A DNA stretch of 59,831 nucleotides, from NCBI RefSeq assembly GCF_019966595.1, contig NZ_JAINFJ010000016.1, forward strand, positions 1 through 59,831. The letters are read 5' to 3'. Below, one piece after another: positions 52,961 to 59,831 of this stretch (position 1 is its first letter; every line of letters begins with the position of its first letter). The notes under the pieces were generated by a model. That model ran no database searches, was not told the DNA's origin, and was given only the letters and a program-made list of their open reading frames with translations. The position numbers and the translations under genes are program-made. The DNA is from Oricola indica. GTDB taxonomy: Bacteria > Pseudomonadota > Alphaproteobacteria > Rhizobiales > Rhizobiaceae.

Positions 52961-55093
52961 ATGGCGGCAGCGAGCCCTTACAGACTGCGTATAGAAGGCA
53001 TGGACTGCGCCTCGTGCGCATTGAAAATCGAGACGGCGATGCAACGCCTGCCGGGCGTTAGCGACATCAATGTCAGCTACGCCAACGAGACGCTAGCATT
53101 GCAACTCGATGAAGACCGGACGGCCCTCGGCACTATTGAGCAAAAGATCCGAGCGCTCGGGTACACGCCAGTGATCGAGCAGGCTGAGACGAAGGGGGGG
53201 CCGCCTCGGAAGCGCATCACAGAGGCGTGGTGGAAAGGCAGCAAGGGTCGGCTTGTACTGCTGACCGGCGCACTGTTCATGCTTGCCTTCGCCATTGCGC
53301 GTATCCTGCCGGATTGGGAGCAATGGCTCTATTCAGGTGCGGCCCTGATCAGCGTTATCCCGTTCGCGCGGCGGGCGGTCGCCGGTGCGATGTCCGGCTC
53401 ACCCTTCACCATCGAGACGTTGATGACGGTCGCGGCACTCGGCGCGGTCGCCATCGGCGAGGCCGAAGAAGCTGCTGTCGTGATCTTCCTGTTCGCAGTG
53501 GGCGAGCTGCTTGAAACCGTGGCGGCAGGCCGTGCGCGGGCAGGCATTGAAGCGCTGATCGATCTCGTGCCCCGGGTCGCGTTCCGCGAGCGTGATGGTG
53601 TCATTGAGCAGGTCGCTGCCGAAGAGTTGGCTATTGGTGATGTCGTCGTTGTTCGGCCTGGGGACCGTGTGCCGTCTGACGGCACGGTGATTGATGGTGC
53701 ATCTGAGGTCGATGAGGCGCCCGTGACAGGCGAATCCATGCCCGTGCTTAAAGAAGCCGGCGCAAACGTCTATGCCGGCAGCATCAATGCAAATGGCGAG
53801 TTGCGAGTGTCGATCAGTCATGTCGCGGCCGACAATACCATTGCCCGCATCATCCACATGGTCGAGGAAGCTCAGGAATCAAAGGCCCCGACGGCGCGTA
53901 TGATCGACCGTTTCAGCCGCTGGTATACGCCTGGCGCTATGGTCGTCGCGGCTCTGATCGTCGTGGTGCCGCCGCTCGCCTTCGGCGGTGACTGGATGAC
54001 ATGGGTATATCGGGGTCTTGCGACGTTGCTGATTGCTTGCCCCTGCGCGCTCGTGATTTCCACGCCGGCGGCTATTGCCTCGGGTCTTGCCGCCGGCGCG
54101 CGTCAGGGATTGCTGATTAAGGGGGGCGCGGCACTGGAAATACTCGGTAAGGTCGTAACTGTTGCCTTCGACAAGACAGGAACGCTGACGCGTGGCCATC
54201 CCCAGGTGACGGACATTGTGCCGATCAATGGGGACGAGAACGCCGTCCTTGCCATTGCAGCGGCCGTCGAGCGCAGCACCAGCCATCCTCTCGGGGTTGC
54301 AATCGTGGAGGCGGCAAAAGTGCGGGGGCTCGAACTGCCCGTCACCTTCGGGGGCGGCGTTGCCACACCCGGCAAAGCGGTCACAGCGCGGTTGAAGGAC
54401 GGCTTCGCTTCGGTCGGGTCTCCCCGTCATGCCGCCGAACAGGCTGCCCTCGAAGAGAACATTGCCGAGACGATCACCACACTGGAGAGCCAGGGCAAGA
54501 CGGTCGTCGTGCTTATAAAGGGCAAGACCATCGAGGGATTGATCGCGTTGCGCGACGAACCGCGCGACGACGCTATCGAAGGTGTGAAGCGGCTGACAGA
54601 TCGAGGTGTGCGGCCACTGATGCTGACCGGCGACAACAAGCGCACGGCCGACGCCATTGCGGCCCATCTTGGCCTTGAGGCAAGCGCCGAATTGTTGCCC
54701 GACGCCAAGCTCGCCGAGATCGGTCGCCTCAAAGCTAATGGCCCGATCGCCATGGTGGGAGACGGTATCAATGACGCGCCGGCGCTCGCAGCCGCTTCCG
54801 TTGGCGTTGCCATGGGTGCAGGCACCGACGTTGCTCTGGAGACCGCAGATGCCGCGCTGCTCAGAAACCGGGTGACGGGTGTTGCCGATCTCATCGGGTT
54901 GTCACAGGCGACACTCGGCAATATTTGGCAAAATATCGCCATAGCGCTTGGTCTGAAGGCCGTCTTCCTCGTGACGACTCTATTCGGCATTACCACGCTC
55001 TGGATGGCGATTCTCGCCGATACGGGCGCTACGGTCCTCGTTACAGCCAATGCGCTGCGCCTGCTGACCTGGCGCGGCACCCGCGACAAATGA
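52961..55093 (+). CDS. cadA: Cd/Zn/Pb-exporting P1B-2 ATPase
   Basis: A 710-residue pump with one HMA domain (GMDCASCALKIETAM, Cys at 16 and 19), TGES, CPC (360-362, LLIACPCALVISTPAAI, the extended form typical of Zn/Cd pumps), DKTGT (404), SHPLGVAI and [16 protein letters not shown]. No His-rich extension. It is the first gene of a long cargo operon under the CadR-type promoter. Confidence 0.95.
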   Translation: MAAASPYRLRIEGMDCASCALKIETAMQRLPGVSDINVSYANETLALQLDEDRTALGTIEQKIRALGYTPVIEQAETKGGPPRKRITEAWWKGSKGRLVLLTGALFMLAFAIARILPDWEQWLYSGAALISVIPFARRAVAGAMSGSPFTIETLMTVAALGAVAIGEAEEAAVVIFLFAVGELLETVAAGRARAGIEALIDLVPRVAFRERDGVIEQVAAEELAIGDVVVVRPGDRVPSDGTVIDGASEVDEAPVTGESMPVLKEAGANVYAGSINANGELRVSISHVAADNTIARIIHMVEEAQESKAPTARMIDRFSRWYTPGAMVVAALIVVVPPLAFGGDWMTWVYRGLATLLIACPCALVISTPAAIASGLAAGARQGLLIKGGAALEILGKVVTVAFDKTGTLTRGHPQVTDIVPINGDENAVLAIAAAVERSTSHPLGVAIVEAAKVRGLELPVTFGGGVATPGKAVTARLKDGFASVGSPRHAAEQAALEENIAETITTLESQGKTVVVLIKGKTIEGLIALRDEPRDDAIEGVKRLTDRGVRPLMLTGDNKRTADAIAAHLGLEASAELLPDAKLAEIGRLKANGPIAMVGDGINDAPALAAASVGVAMGAGTDVALETADAALLRNRVTGVADLIGLSQATLGNIWQNIAIALGLKAVFLVTTLFGITTLWMAILADTGATVLVTANALRLLTWRGTRDK

Positions 55094-55159
55094 GCCCAAG
55101 CAGTGCGCGAAGGCAGGTCGCGGCTTCCACTTCTCGCCAAGAAAGCCGAGGTGTAATTT

Positions 55160-55777
55160 ATGAGTAATCAGTCCAAGGGCAGTGCCACTTCATCCGAGAA
55201 GAGCGAACAATGGGCGCTCGCATGGGTGCTTGCGATCAATACGGCCCAGGCAGCCATTGTGGGGGGATTAGGGTGGTGGGCTCAGTCAACAGGATTGATG
55301 GGCTCTGCACTCGATAATCTTGGCGATGCCGGTGTCTACGCTATTAGCCTTTTCGTCGTAGGTCGCGGTTTGGCGGCGAAGGTTCGAGTTGCCCGGCTGT
55401 CGGGTATCCTTCTGATGGTTTTCGCTGGTCTTCTTCTATTTGAAGTCGGTCGTCGCTTCTTCACTGGCTCCGATCCGATAGGGCCGGTCATGATTGCCGT
55501 GGCAATCGCGAGCGCGCTTACGAATATGATCTGCATGTGGTTCCTGAATTCTCATCGGGAAGGCGGCGTGCATCTGCAAGCCTCATGGATTTTCACGACA
55601 AACGACATGCTCGTGAACTCAGCCATCGCGCTTTCGGGTCTGGCCGTAATCCTTTTCAATTCGCCCTACCCGGATCTGATCATCGGCCTGGGCGTGGTTG
55701 TTGTCGTTGTCAGAAGCGGCTTGGAAATTCTTGAAAAGGCCGGGGAAGCTGGAGAGAAAGTTAATCAACATGATTAG
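55160..55777 (+). CDS. CDF-like cation transporter without C-terminal domain
   Basis: A 205-residue membrane protein with about six segments, like the transmembrane half of cation diffusion facilitators. The metal site of the second segment is SALDNLGDAG (Asp, Asn, Asp). In segment five the usual HxxxD is TTNDMLVNS, so the first ligand is Asn. The cytoplasmic dimer domain is missing. It may transport Zn or Cd or assist the ATPase. It overlaps the next gene by 8 bases. Confidence 0.78.
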   Translation: MSNQSKGSATSSEKSEQWALAWVLAINTAQAAIVGGLGWWAQSTGLMGSALDNLGDAGVYAISLFVVGRGLAAKVRVARLSGILLMVFAGLLLFEVGRRFFTGSDPIGPVMIAVAIASALTNMICMWFLNSHREGGVHLQASWIFTTNDMLVNSAIALSGLAVILFNSPYPDLIIGLGVVVVVVRSGLEILEKAGEAGEKVNQHD

Positions 55778-56273
55778 TTCACGAGCCCTATCCGCCGCCT
55801 TCCTTACCCTTGCGGTATTGATCTCTCCTGCCGTTGGTCACGACTTCCAAGCCGGTTCGATCACCATCAATCATCCGTGGTCGCGCGCGACTCCGCCGGT
55901 CGCGCCGGTAGCCGGCGGCTATCTGACGCTAACGAACGATGGCGGTATGGCCGACCGTCTGGTTTCGATCTCATCACCTCTGTCAGAACGGGCGGAAATC
56001 CACGAGTCGACCGTGATCGACGGGGTTGCCAGCATGAGGCCGGTGCAAAATGGCATCGAAATTGGGGCTGGCAAGACGGTCGAACTTCAACCTGGCGGTA
56101 TACACATCATGTTTTTGAAGCCATCGCGTCCTTTGAAGGAAGGGGAGCGGTTTGCCGCAACACTGGTGTTCGAGCAGGCCGGTACCATCGACGTTGAGTT
56201 CGCTGTGCAGAACATGGGTGCTCGTCCGGAATTTGCGAACGAACATGACGGGCACGGAGAGGCTGTCCAATGA
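55770..56273 (+). CDS. PCuAC-type periplasmic copper chaperone
   Basis: A 167-residue exported protein (signal peptide ALSAAFLTLAVLISPAVG). The copper site HESTVIDGVASM (His, Met) is followed 20-odd residues later by GGIHIMFLKP (His, Met), the H(x)nM...HxM pattern of PCuAC. The end is His-rich (NEHDGHGEAVQ). It delivers Cu(I) to Sco or cytochrome oxidase in other systems. It lies next to sco here. Confidence 0.9.
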   Translation: MISSRALSAAFLTLAVLISPAVGHDFQAGSITINHPWSRATPPVAPVAGGYLTLTNDGGMADRLVSISSPLSERAEIHESTVIDGVASMRPVQNGIEIGAGKTVELQPGGIHIMFLKPSRPLKEGERFAATLVFEQAGTIDVEFAVQNMGARPEFANEHDGHGEAVQ

Positions 56274-56890
56274 GCGGCGTCAAACTTTTCCGTCTTGTTG
56301 CATGGGTTGCCGTCGCCGCTGTCGGTGGGCTTTTCATCGGCTTGTCAGTGTCCAAGCCTTGGCAGCAGCAAAATGCGGCGGTCGCGTCTTCGACAGGCAT
56401 CGCAGCTATCGGCGGCCCGTTCCAGCTCACATCGCATCAAGGCGGGACGATCGACAATGCCGCGCTTGCTGGAAAGCCTTATCTCGCCTTCTTCGGCTTC
56501 ACCCATTGTCCCGATGTGTGTCCGACGACGCTCTACGAACTCAGCGATCTCATGAACGAGCTCGGGCCGGTGGCCGACCAGTTCAACGTACTGTTCTTCA
56601 CCGTCGATCCCGAACGAGACAGCCAAGAGCTGCTGGCTCAATACATGACAGCCTTTGATGATCGCATCCTCGCATTGCGGGGAAATCGACAGGAAACGGA
56701 CGCCGTGGTGAAGGCCTTTGCGGCCTACGCGCGAAAAGTGCCTCTGGAGGGGGGCGAATACACGATGGATCACACCGCAGGCGTCTACATGATGGATGCC
56801 GAGAGCCAATTCGTCGGCACGCTCGACATGCACGAGCCGCGTGAGATTCGCTTGCAGAAGCTCCGCCGTCTAGTGGGCGAGATTGGCTGA
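56270..56890 (+). CDS. SCO1/SenC-family copper thiol protein
   Basis: A 206-residue membrane-anchored thioredoxin-fold protein: GFTHCPDVCPTTLYELS holds the CxxxC copper site (about 83), TVDPERDSQELL follows, and the third ligand His is in YTMDHTAGVYMMD. It helps assemble the copper centre of cytochrome oxidase. It overlaps both neighbours by 4 and 1 bases. Confidence 0.92.
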   Translation: MSGVKLFRLVAWVAVAAVGGLFIGLSVSKPWQQQNAAVASSTGIAAIGGPFQLTSHQGGTIDNAALAGKPYLAFFGFTHCPDVCPTTLYELSDLMNELGPVADQFNVLFFTVDPERDSQELLAQYMTAFDDRILALRGNRQETDAVVKAFAAYARKVPLEGGEYTMDHTAGVYMMDAESQFVGTLDMHEPREIRLQKLRRLVGEIG

Positions 56891-57633
56891 TGGAGTTCTC
56901 CAGTATCGGAATGGCGACGGCTTTCGCCGCTGGCGTTATATCCTTCCTGTCGCCCTGCGTTCTGCCGCTGGTGCCGGGCTATATTTCCTACGTTGCAGGC
57001 CGCACGATTAGCCCGGACGGAATTGCGGCCGATACAGAATTCAGGGCAGCGGGCCGAACTCTCGGCCTCAGCCTCTGCTTCGTGCTCGGCTTCACGACCG
57101 TGTTTGTCATCCTTGGGGCCAGCGCCACCGTGTTGAGCCGGCTCTTGCGCATGTATCTTTTCGAAGCGAACCTGATTGGCGGAGGGATCGTTATCGTCTT
57201 CGGCCTATTCACGACCGGCCTCGTACCAATGCCCTGGCTCAATCGTGAAGCCCGGTTCCATGCCAATCCGGGCAGCGGAAGCGCTGGGGCCGCTTATCTC
57301 CTGGGTCTCGCTTTTGCGTTCGGCTGGACTCCCTGCATCGGACCAGTGCTAGGTGCGATTCTGACCCTCTCCGCTGCCAACGCCACGGTTGCAAGCGGAA
57401 CGACGCTGCTCGCCGTCTATTCCCTGGGCCTTGGCCTCCCTTTCATCTTGGCGGCTTTATTCATGCGCGGGTTCATGGCGCGGATGATGTCGATGCGCCG
57501 CACCGGCCGGGTGCTCAAAATCGTCGCTGGTGGGGTGATGGTGGTGATGGGCATCGCCATGATCACCGGCCATCTCTCTAGCTTTGCAATATGGCTGCTC
57601 CAGACGTTCCCGGCCCTCGGTCGGATCGGCTAA
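56890..57633 (+). CDS. ccdA: CcdA-type thiol-disulfide transporter
   Basis: A 247-residue membrane protein with six segments. The two reactive Cys are in ISFLSPCVLPLVPGYISY (about 21) and FGWTPCIGPVLGAILTL (about 145). It passes reducing electrons from cytoplasmic thioredoxin to periplasmic thiol proteins such as SCO, whose gene overlaps its start by one base. Confidence 0.92.
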   Translation: MEFSSIGMATAFAAGVISFLSPCVLPLVPGYISYVAGRTISPDGIAADTEFRAAGRTLGLSLCFVLGFTTVFVILGASATVLSRLLRMYLFEANLIGGGIVIVFGLFTTGLVPMPWLNREARFHANPGSGSAGAAYLLGLAFAFGWTPCIGPVLGAILTLSAANATVASGTTLLAVYSLGLGLPFILAALFMRGFMARMMSMRRTGRVLKIVAGGVMVVMGIAMITGHLSSFAIWLLQTFPALGRIG

Positions 57634-57658
57634 GCCGGAGTTTAAAGGACATTCGGAC

Positions 57659-58123
57659 ATGCTCAGGCTCGGCCTTCCACTCGCCCTTGGCGGGTTTTTC
57701 ATTGATCAGGCGACGAAGTGGTGGGTCATGGACCATGTTATGAATCCACCTCAGATCATTCCCGTCACCGGCTTCTTTAATCTCGTGCTCGGCTTTAACA
57801 CCGGCGTGAGCTTCGGATTGTTCGGCCAGGCGCCGGTTTGGCTCCTGATGGCGTTCCCGCTCGCTATAGTCGCCGGCCTCCTTATCTGGATCCATCGAAG
57901 CGACAGCCGCCTGACGGCATCCGCCCTCGGGCTCGTGGTTGGGGGGGCGCTCGGCAATCTGCTCGACCGGCTCCGGCAGGGTGCCGTGACGGATTTCCTG
58001 GATTTTTACATCGGCAGCTATCATTGGCCCGCCTTCAATCTTGCCGACGTGGCGATTGTCTGTGGGGTAGGGCTTTTGCTGATGGAGAGCATTCTGGTAA
58101 AAGGCAAAGCAAAGGCTGCATGA
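57659..58123 (+). CDS. lspA: Lipoprotein signal peptidase (LspA)
   Basis: A 154-residue four-TM Asp protease that cleaves lipoprotein signal peptides. Conserved FNTGVSFGLF and the two catalytic Asp in GNLLDRLRQGAVTDFLDF and FNLADVAI are present. Pumps for lead and cadmium often travel with an lspA (pbr operons). An AAAGGACATTC precedes the start. It overlaps the next gene by ATGA. Confidence 0.92.
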   Translation: MLRLGLPLALGGFFIDQATKWWVMDHVMNPPQIIPVTGFFNLVLGFNTGVSFGLFGQAPVWLLMAFPLAIVAGLLIWIHRSDSRLTASALGLVVGGALGNLLDRLRQGAVTDFLDFYIGSYHWPAFNLADVAIVCGVGLLLMESILVKGKAKAA

Positions 58124-59232
58124 ACAGAAGCCCTCGCCAGCTATCCGTGAGCCATGGTTCGGAGGAAATAGACGTTCTAGTGATCGGCGCGGGTCAAGCG
58201 GGACTCGCAGCCGGCTATTATCTTGCCCGACCAGAGCTTTCATTCCAAATCGTCGATCGCCATGCCCGCGTCGGCGACAGTTGGCGCCATCGCTACGATT
58301 CCCTGACCCTGTTCACTCCGCGCGCATTTAGTTCGCTGCCTGGTCTTGCGCTCGATGGGGACCCAGAAGGCTATCCAACGCGAGACGAGTTTGCGAATTA
58401 TCTCGAAACCTACGCCAGCCATTTCGACCTACCGGTGCATTCCGGAAATGGTGTGGCTCGGCTCGAACGCCGGGCCGATGAGCGGTTCGCCGCGCAACTC
58501 GACGATGGCAGGTACATAGTAGCGAAGGCAGTGATCGTCGCGACGGGTGCGTTTCAGAAACCGATAATCCCAACGATTGCTGCCGGCTTCGACAGCGCAG
58601 TCAAGCAACTAACACCGGAAAGTTATCACAATCCCAGTGATCTCCCGCTTGGCATGGTCCTTATTGTCGGAGATGGAGCAAGCGGACGCGACATCGCAGC
58701 CGAGCTGGCTTTGACCCATGAAGTGGTGCTTGCGGCTGGACGCAGCCGCCGTCTGTTTCCCGAGCGCATTCTGGGCCAGAGTACATGGTGGTGGCTGCAC
58801 ACATTGGGCTTGATGAGAGCAAGGCCCGAATCGACGATAGGACGCGTGATGCGGCGCGCGGACCCCTTTCCTGACAGGGATCGGAGCCTTGACGACTTGG
58901 AACGAAGGGGCGTAGCCGTCGCGAAACGCTTAGTCTCTTCACAAGACCGCCTCGCATTCTTTGCCGATGGATCGAAACGGGTGATCGATTCCGTCATCTG
59001 GTGCATCGGATATCGAGACGATAGCGCATGGCTCCAGATTCCAGGCAGTACCCGTTCCAACGGAAGCATTCTGCAAGAAGGCAGCCTTTCTCCCGTACCG
59101 GGCCTTTTTCATCTAGGACGTCCGTGGCAGCGAAATCGTGCTTCAGCCTTCGTGATGGGCGCTGGTGAAGATGCTTCCGCAGTTGTCGCCGCATGCGCGA
59201 AATTCTGCTCCGGTCGCGACGTGCCGGTATGA
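58120..59232 (+). CDS. Flavin-containing monooxygenase (CzcO-like)
   Basis: A 370-residue FAD/NADPH protein: FAD motif VLVIGAGQAGLAAGYYLAR (about 19-37), NADPH motif MVLIVGDGASGRDIAAELA (about 178), and VIWCIGYRDDSAWL near the end. Such enzymes are frequent at the ends of Zn/Cd/As resistance cassettes, with uncertain substrates. The start at 58120 overlaps lspA by ATGA. The last cargo gene; 59233-59351 up to the right repeat is non-coding. Confidence 0.85.
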   Translation: MNRSPRQLSVSHGSEEIDVLVIGAGQAGLAAGYYLARPELSFQIVDRHARVGDSWRHRYDSLTLFTPRAFSSLPGLALDGDPEGYPTRDEFANYLETYASHFDLPVHSGNGVARLERRADERFAAQLDDGRYIVAKAVIVATGAFQKPIIPTIAAGFDSAVKQLTPESYHNPSDLPLGMVLIVGDGASGRDIAAELALTHEVVLAAGRSRRLFPERILGQSTWWWLHTLGLMRARPESTIGRVMRRADPFPDRDRSLDDLERRGVAVAKRLVSSQDRLAFFADGSKRVIDSVIWCIGYRDDSAWLQIPGSTRSNGSILQEGSLSPVPGLFHLGRPWQRNRASAFVMGAGEDASAVVAACAKFCSGRDVPV

Positions 59233-59351
59233 TAGGTCGCGGTGACGTCGGCCACCTGCAGCGTCTGGTTTCAGAAGCAATGACCTGCCTCAGGGACGTC
59301 CCGGATGGCGTCGCTTGTTGCCCGACCGCGTTGGTACCGTCCAGCAGGTTC

Positions 59352-59389
59352 CTACCGTGAATCTATGTCCCAATAATGCACAGGGGCCA
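59352..59389. repeat. Right terminal inverted repeat of the Tn3-family element
   Basis: Begins CTACCGTGAATCTATGTCCC and ends CAGGGGCCA, the reverse complement of the left repeat apart from two positions. It lies 119 bases after the last cargo gene. Confidence 0.92.
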
Positions 59390-59668
59390 GGTGCAACCTG
59401 CATGGAAATCCAATGACGGTGGCATCATTCATCATCGGAATTTAGCCTTTTGGGGTGTCACAGGAAACCCTGATCCTCTTCAGATGCCACTTCTAGTTGG
59501 CCGTCTTTGATGCTCAGACGGTCAACCAACCAAAATGGATTTCAGTTCCGATGAACGATCAGATTGAGGCTACATTTGGTCATATCTGAATTAATCGGGG
59601 AGAATGGGCTTATTTCTCCAGGATAGAAACCGTTTTTCGTCGTTGCGTGAAAAATTTGAGGGAACGGT
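59390..59668. other. Non-coding flank to the right of the transposon
   Basis: I see no gene, RNA or repeat here. It does not contain the missing start of the cytochrome c' gene from the left flank. Confidence 0.5.
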
Positions 59669-59699
59669 GAAACCTTCCAGCGCTGGAACGTCATTGATG
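59669..59699 (+). promoter_or_regulatory. CueR-like operator, weak promoter
   Basis: A perfect 14-base palindrome TTCCAGCGCTGGAA (59675-59688) is followed by C, as in the copA box. Placing GAAACC (59669-59674) and TTGATG (59694-59699) at the usual spots gives a 19-base spacer, but both hexamers are poor. It lies 26 bases before the interrupted gene. Confidence 0.65.
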
Positions 59700-59725
59700 T
59701 GGCATCCGCAAATACGGAGGTGAAG

Positions 59726-59754
59726 ATGAGTTACAGTCGATTTTTCGCGATGAT
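59726..59754 (+). pseudogene. Start of a gene interrupted by an IS3-family element
   Basis: After ACGGAGGTGAAG an ATG at 59726 gives MSYSRFFAMI, then the IS begins. From memory, this start resembles small copper-island membrane proteins of the DUF305-associated type (MSYxRFFAMIATS), but ten residues are too few to be sure. Confidence 0.4.
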
Positions 59755-59831
59755 TGAACCGCCCCGGGTTTGCCGGAGGCTCCAACTCCTGAGTAGGATG
59801 GAGCATCATGAGCAAGACGACGAACAAGTAT
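59755..59831 (+). mobile_element. Left end of an IS3-family insertion sequence
   Basis: The sequence switches to TGAACCGCCCCGGGTTTGCC, a terminal-repeat type common in IS3-family elements, followed by a short leader and orfA. The rest lies beyond the window. Confidence 0.75.
59808..59831 (+). CDS. IS3-family transposase OrfA (first 8 codons)
   Basis: ATG at 59808 after AGGATGGAGC gives MSKTTNKY, the usual beginning of OrfA in this IS group. The gene leaves the window after eight codons. Confidence 0.65.

Larger units (their letters stand above)
47319..59389. mobile_element. Tn3-family transposon with Cd/Zn/Pb-resistance and redox cargo (12.07 kb)
   Basis: The two ends are 38-bp inverted repeats (47319-47356 and 59352-59389), with only two differences that I can count. 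Inside are tnpA and tnpR, transcribed apart with a spacer between them, and a complete metal-resistance cargo up to 59232. The flanking 5 bases differ (TTATA left, GGTGC right), so no target duplication remains. Confidence 0.9.

Noticed and set aside
47314-59394. Target-site duplication of the Tn3-family element
   Set aside because: The five bases outside each end (TTATA and GGTGC) differ, so none can be claimed.
1-59831. CRISPR arrays, rRNA genes, plasmid replication or transfer genes
   Set aside because: I looked for spaced repeats, rRNA core sequences, Rep/Par and Tra proteins and saw none, so plasmid versus chromosome cannot be decided from this window.

Overview
The window is a GC-rich stretch of alphaproteobacterial-looking DNA. 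Its gene families (DUF5676, DUF2933, DUF3141, CbtAB, short Rieske proteins) and many 4-base ATGA stop/start overlaps fit Rhizobiales, Rhodobacterales or sphingomonads; I cannot name the species. It reads as a metal-resistance and redox accessory region of a plasmid or genomic island: four P1B-type ATPases, two MerR-family metal sensors, copper chaperones and oxidases, many small cytochromes, several decaying genes, a complete Tn3-family transposon and the edge of an IS3-family element.

Layout. 1-2650: end of an outer-membrane efflux gene, then a multicopper oxidase, cupredoxin and CusF-like protein (periplasmic copper detoxification). 2650-4503: decayed genes (acyltransferase, patatin). 4744-9115: a P-type ATPase with an unusual CPD motif, an archaeal-type GAPDH and a membrane protein. 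9151-13884: ECF sigma factor with a Cys-rich tail, a flavoprotein, a cyclopropane fatty acid synthase and an EamA transporter. 13990-22811: DUF5676, DUF3141, DUF2933, ackA, pta and fabI, a dead Rieske gene, a CBS/BON protein, a dead cytochrome c, and small Cys- or His-rich proteins. 22960-27019: an oxidoreductase, an APC permease, NhaA and a potassium channel. 27128-28710: a block of broken genes. 28747-32537: a CueR regulon (DUF302, HMA chaperone, copA, cueR) with two divergent promoters of the 19-bp-spacer type. 33258-36167: YHS protein, DUF5676, beta-propeller, cytochrome c and an intact Rieske protein. 36189-42670: a coupled set of beta-CASP nuclease, AMP phosphorylase and PRPP synthetase, then a cytochrome c and a third ATPase. 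42745-44399: a cobalamin riboswitch with cbtB, cbtA and a cytochrome b561. 44420-44496: a tRNA-Thr with a mismatched T stem. 44706-47318: a second CueR-type promoter region, a DUF411 protein and cytochrome genes, the last cut by the transposon.

47319-59389 is a 12.07-kb Tn3-family transposon bounded by 38-bp inverted repeats. It carries tnpA (one frameshift), tnpR, and a CadR/PbrR-controlled cargo: DsbA/DsbB on one arm; a Cd/Zn/Pb ATPase, CDF-like protein, PCuAC chaperone, SCO1, CcdA, LspA and a flavin monooxygenase on the other. To its right lie another CueR-like operator and a gene interrupted after about ten codons by an IS3-family element that runs off the window.

The genes fit one theme: export copper, cadmium, zinc or lead from the cytoplasm, oxidise and chaperone copper in the periplasm, keep thiol redox and electron flow working, and repair membrane lipids. 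The least explained pieces are the orphan Rieske/cytochrome c/beta-propeller module, which has a second copy in decay, and the nuclease/AMP phosphorylase/PRPP synthetase operon beside a metal ATPase.
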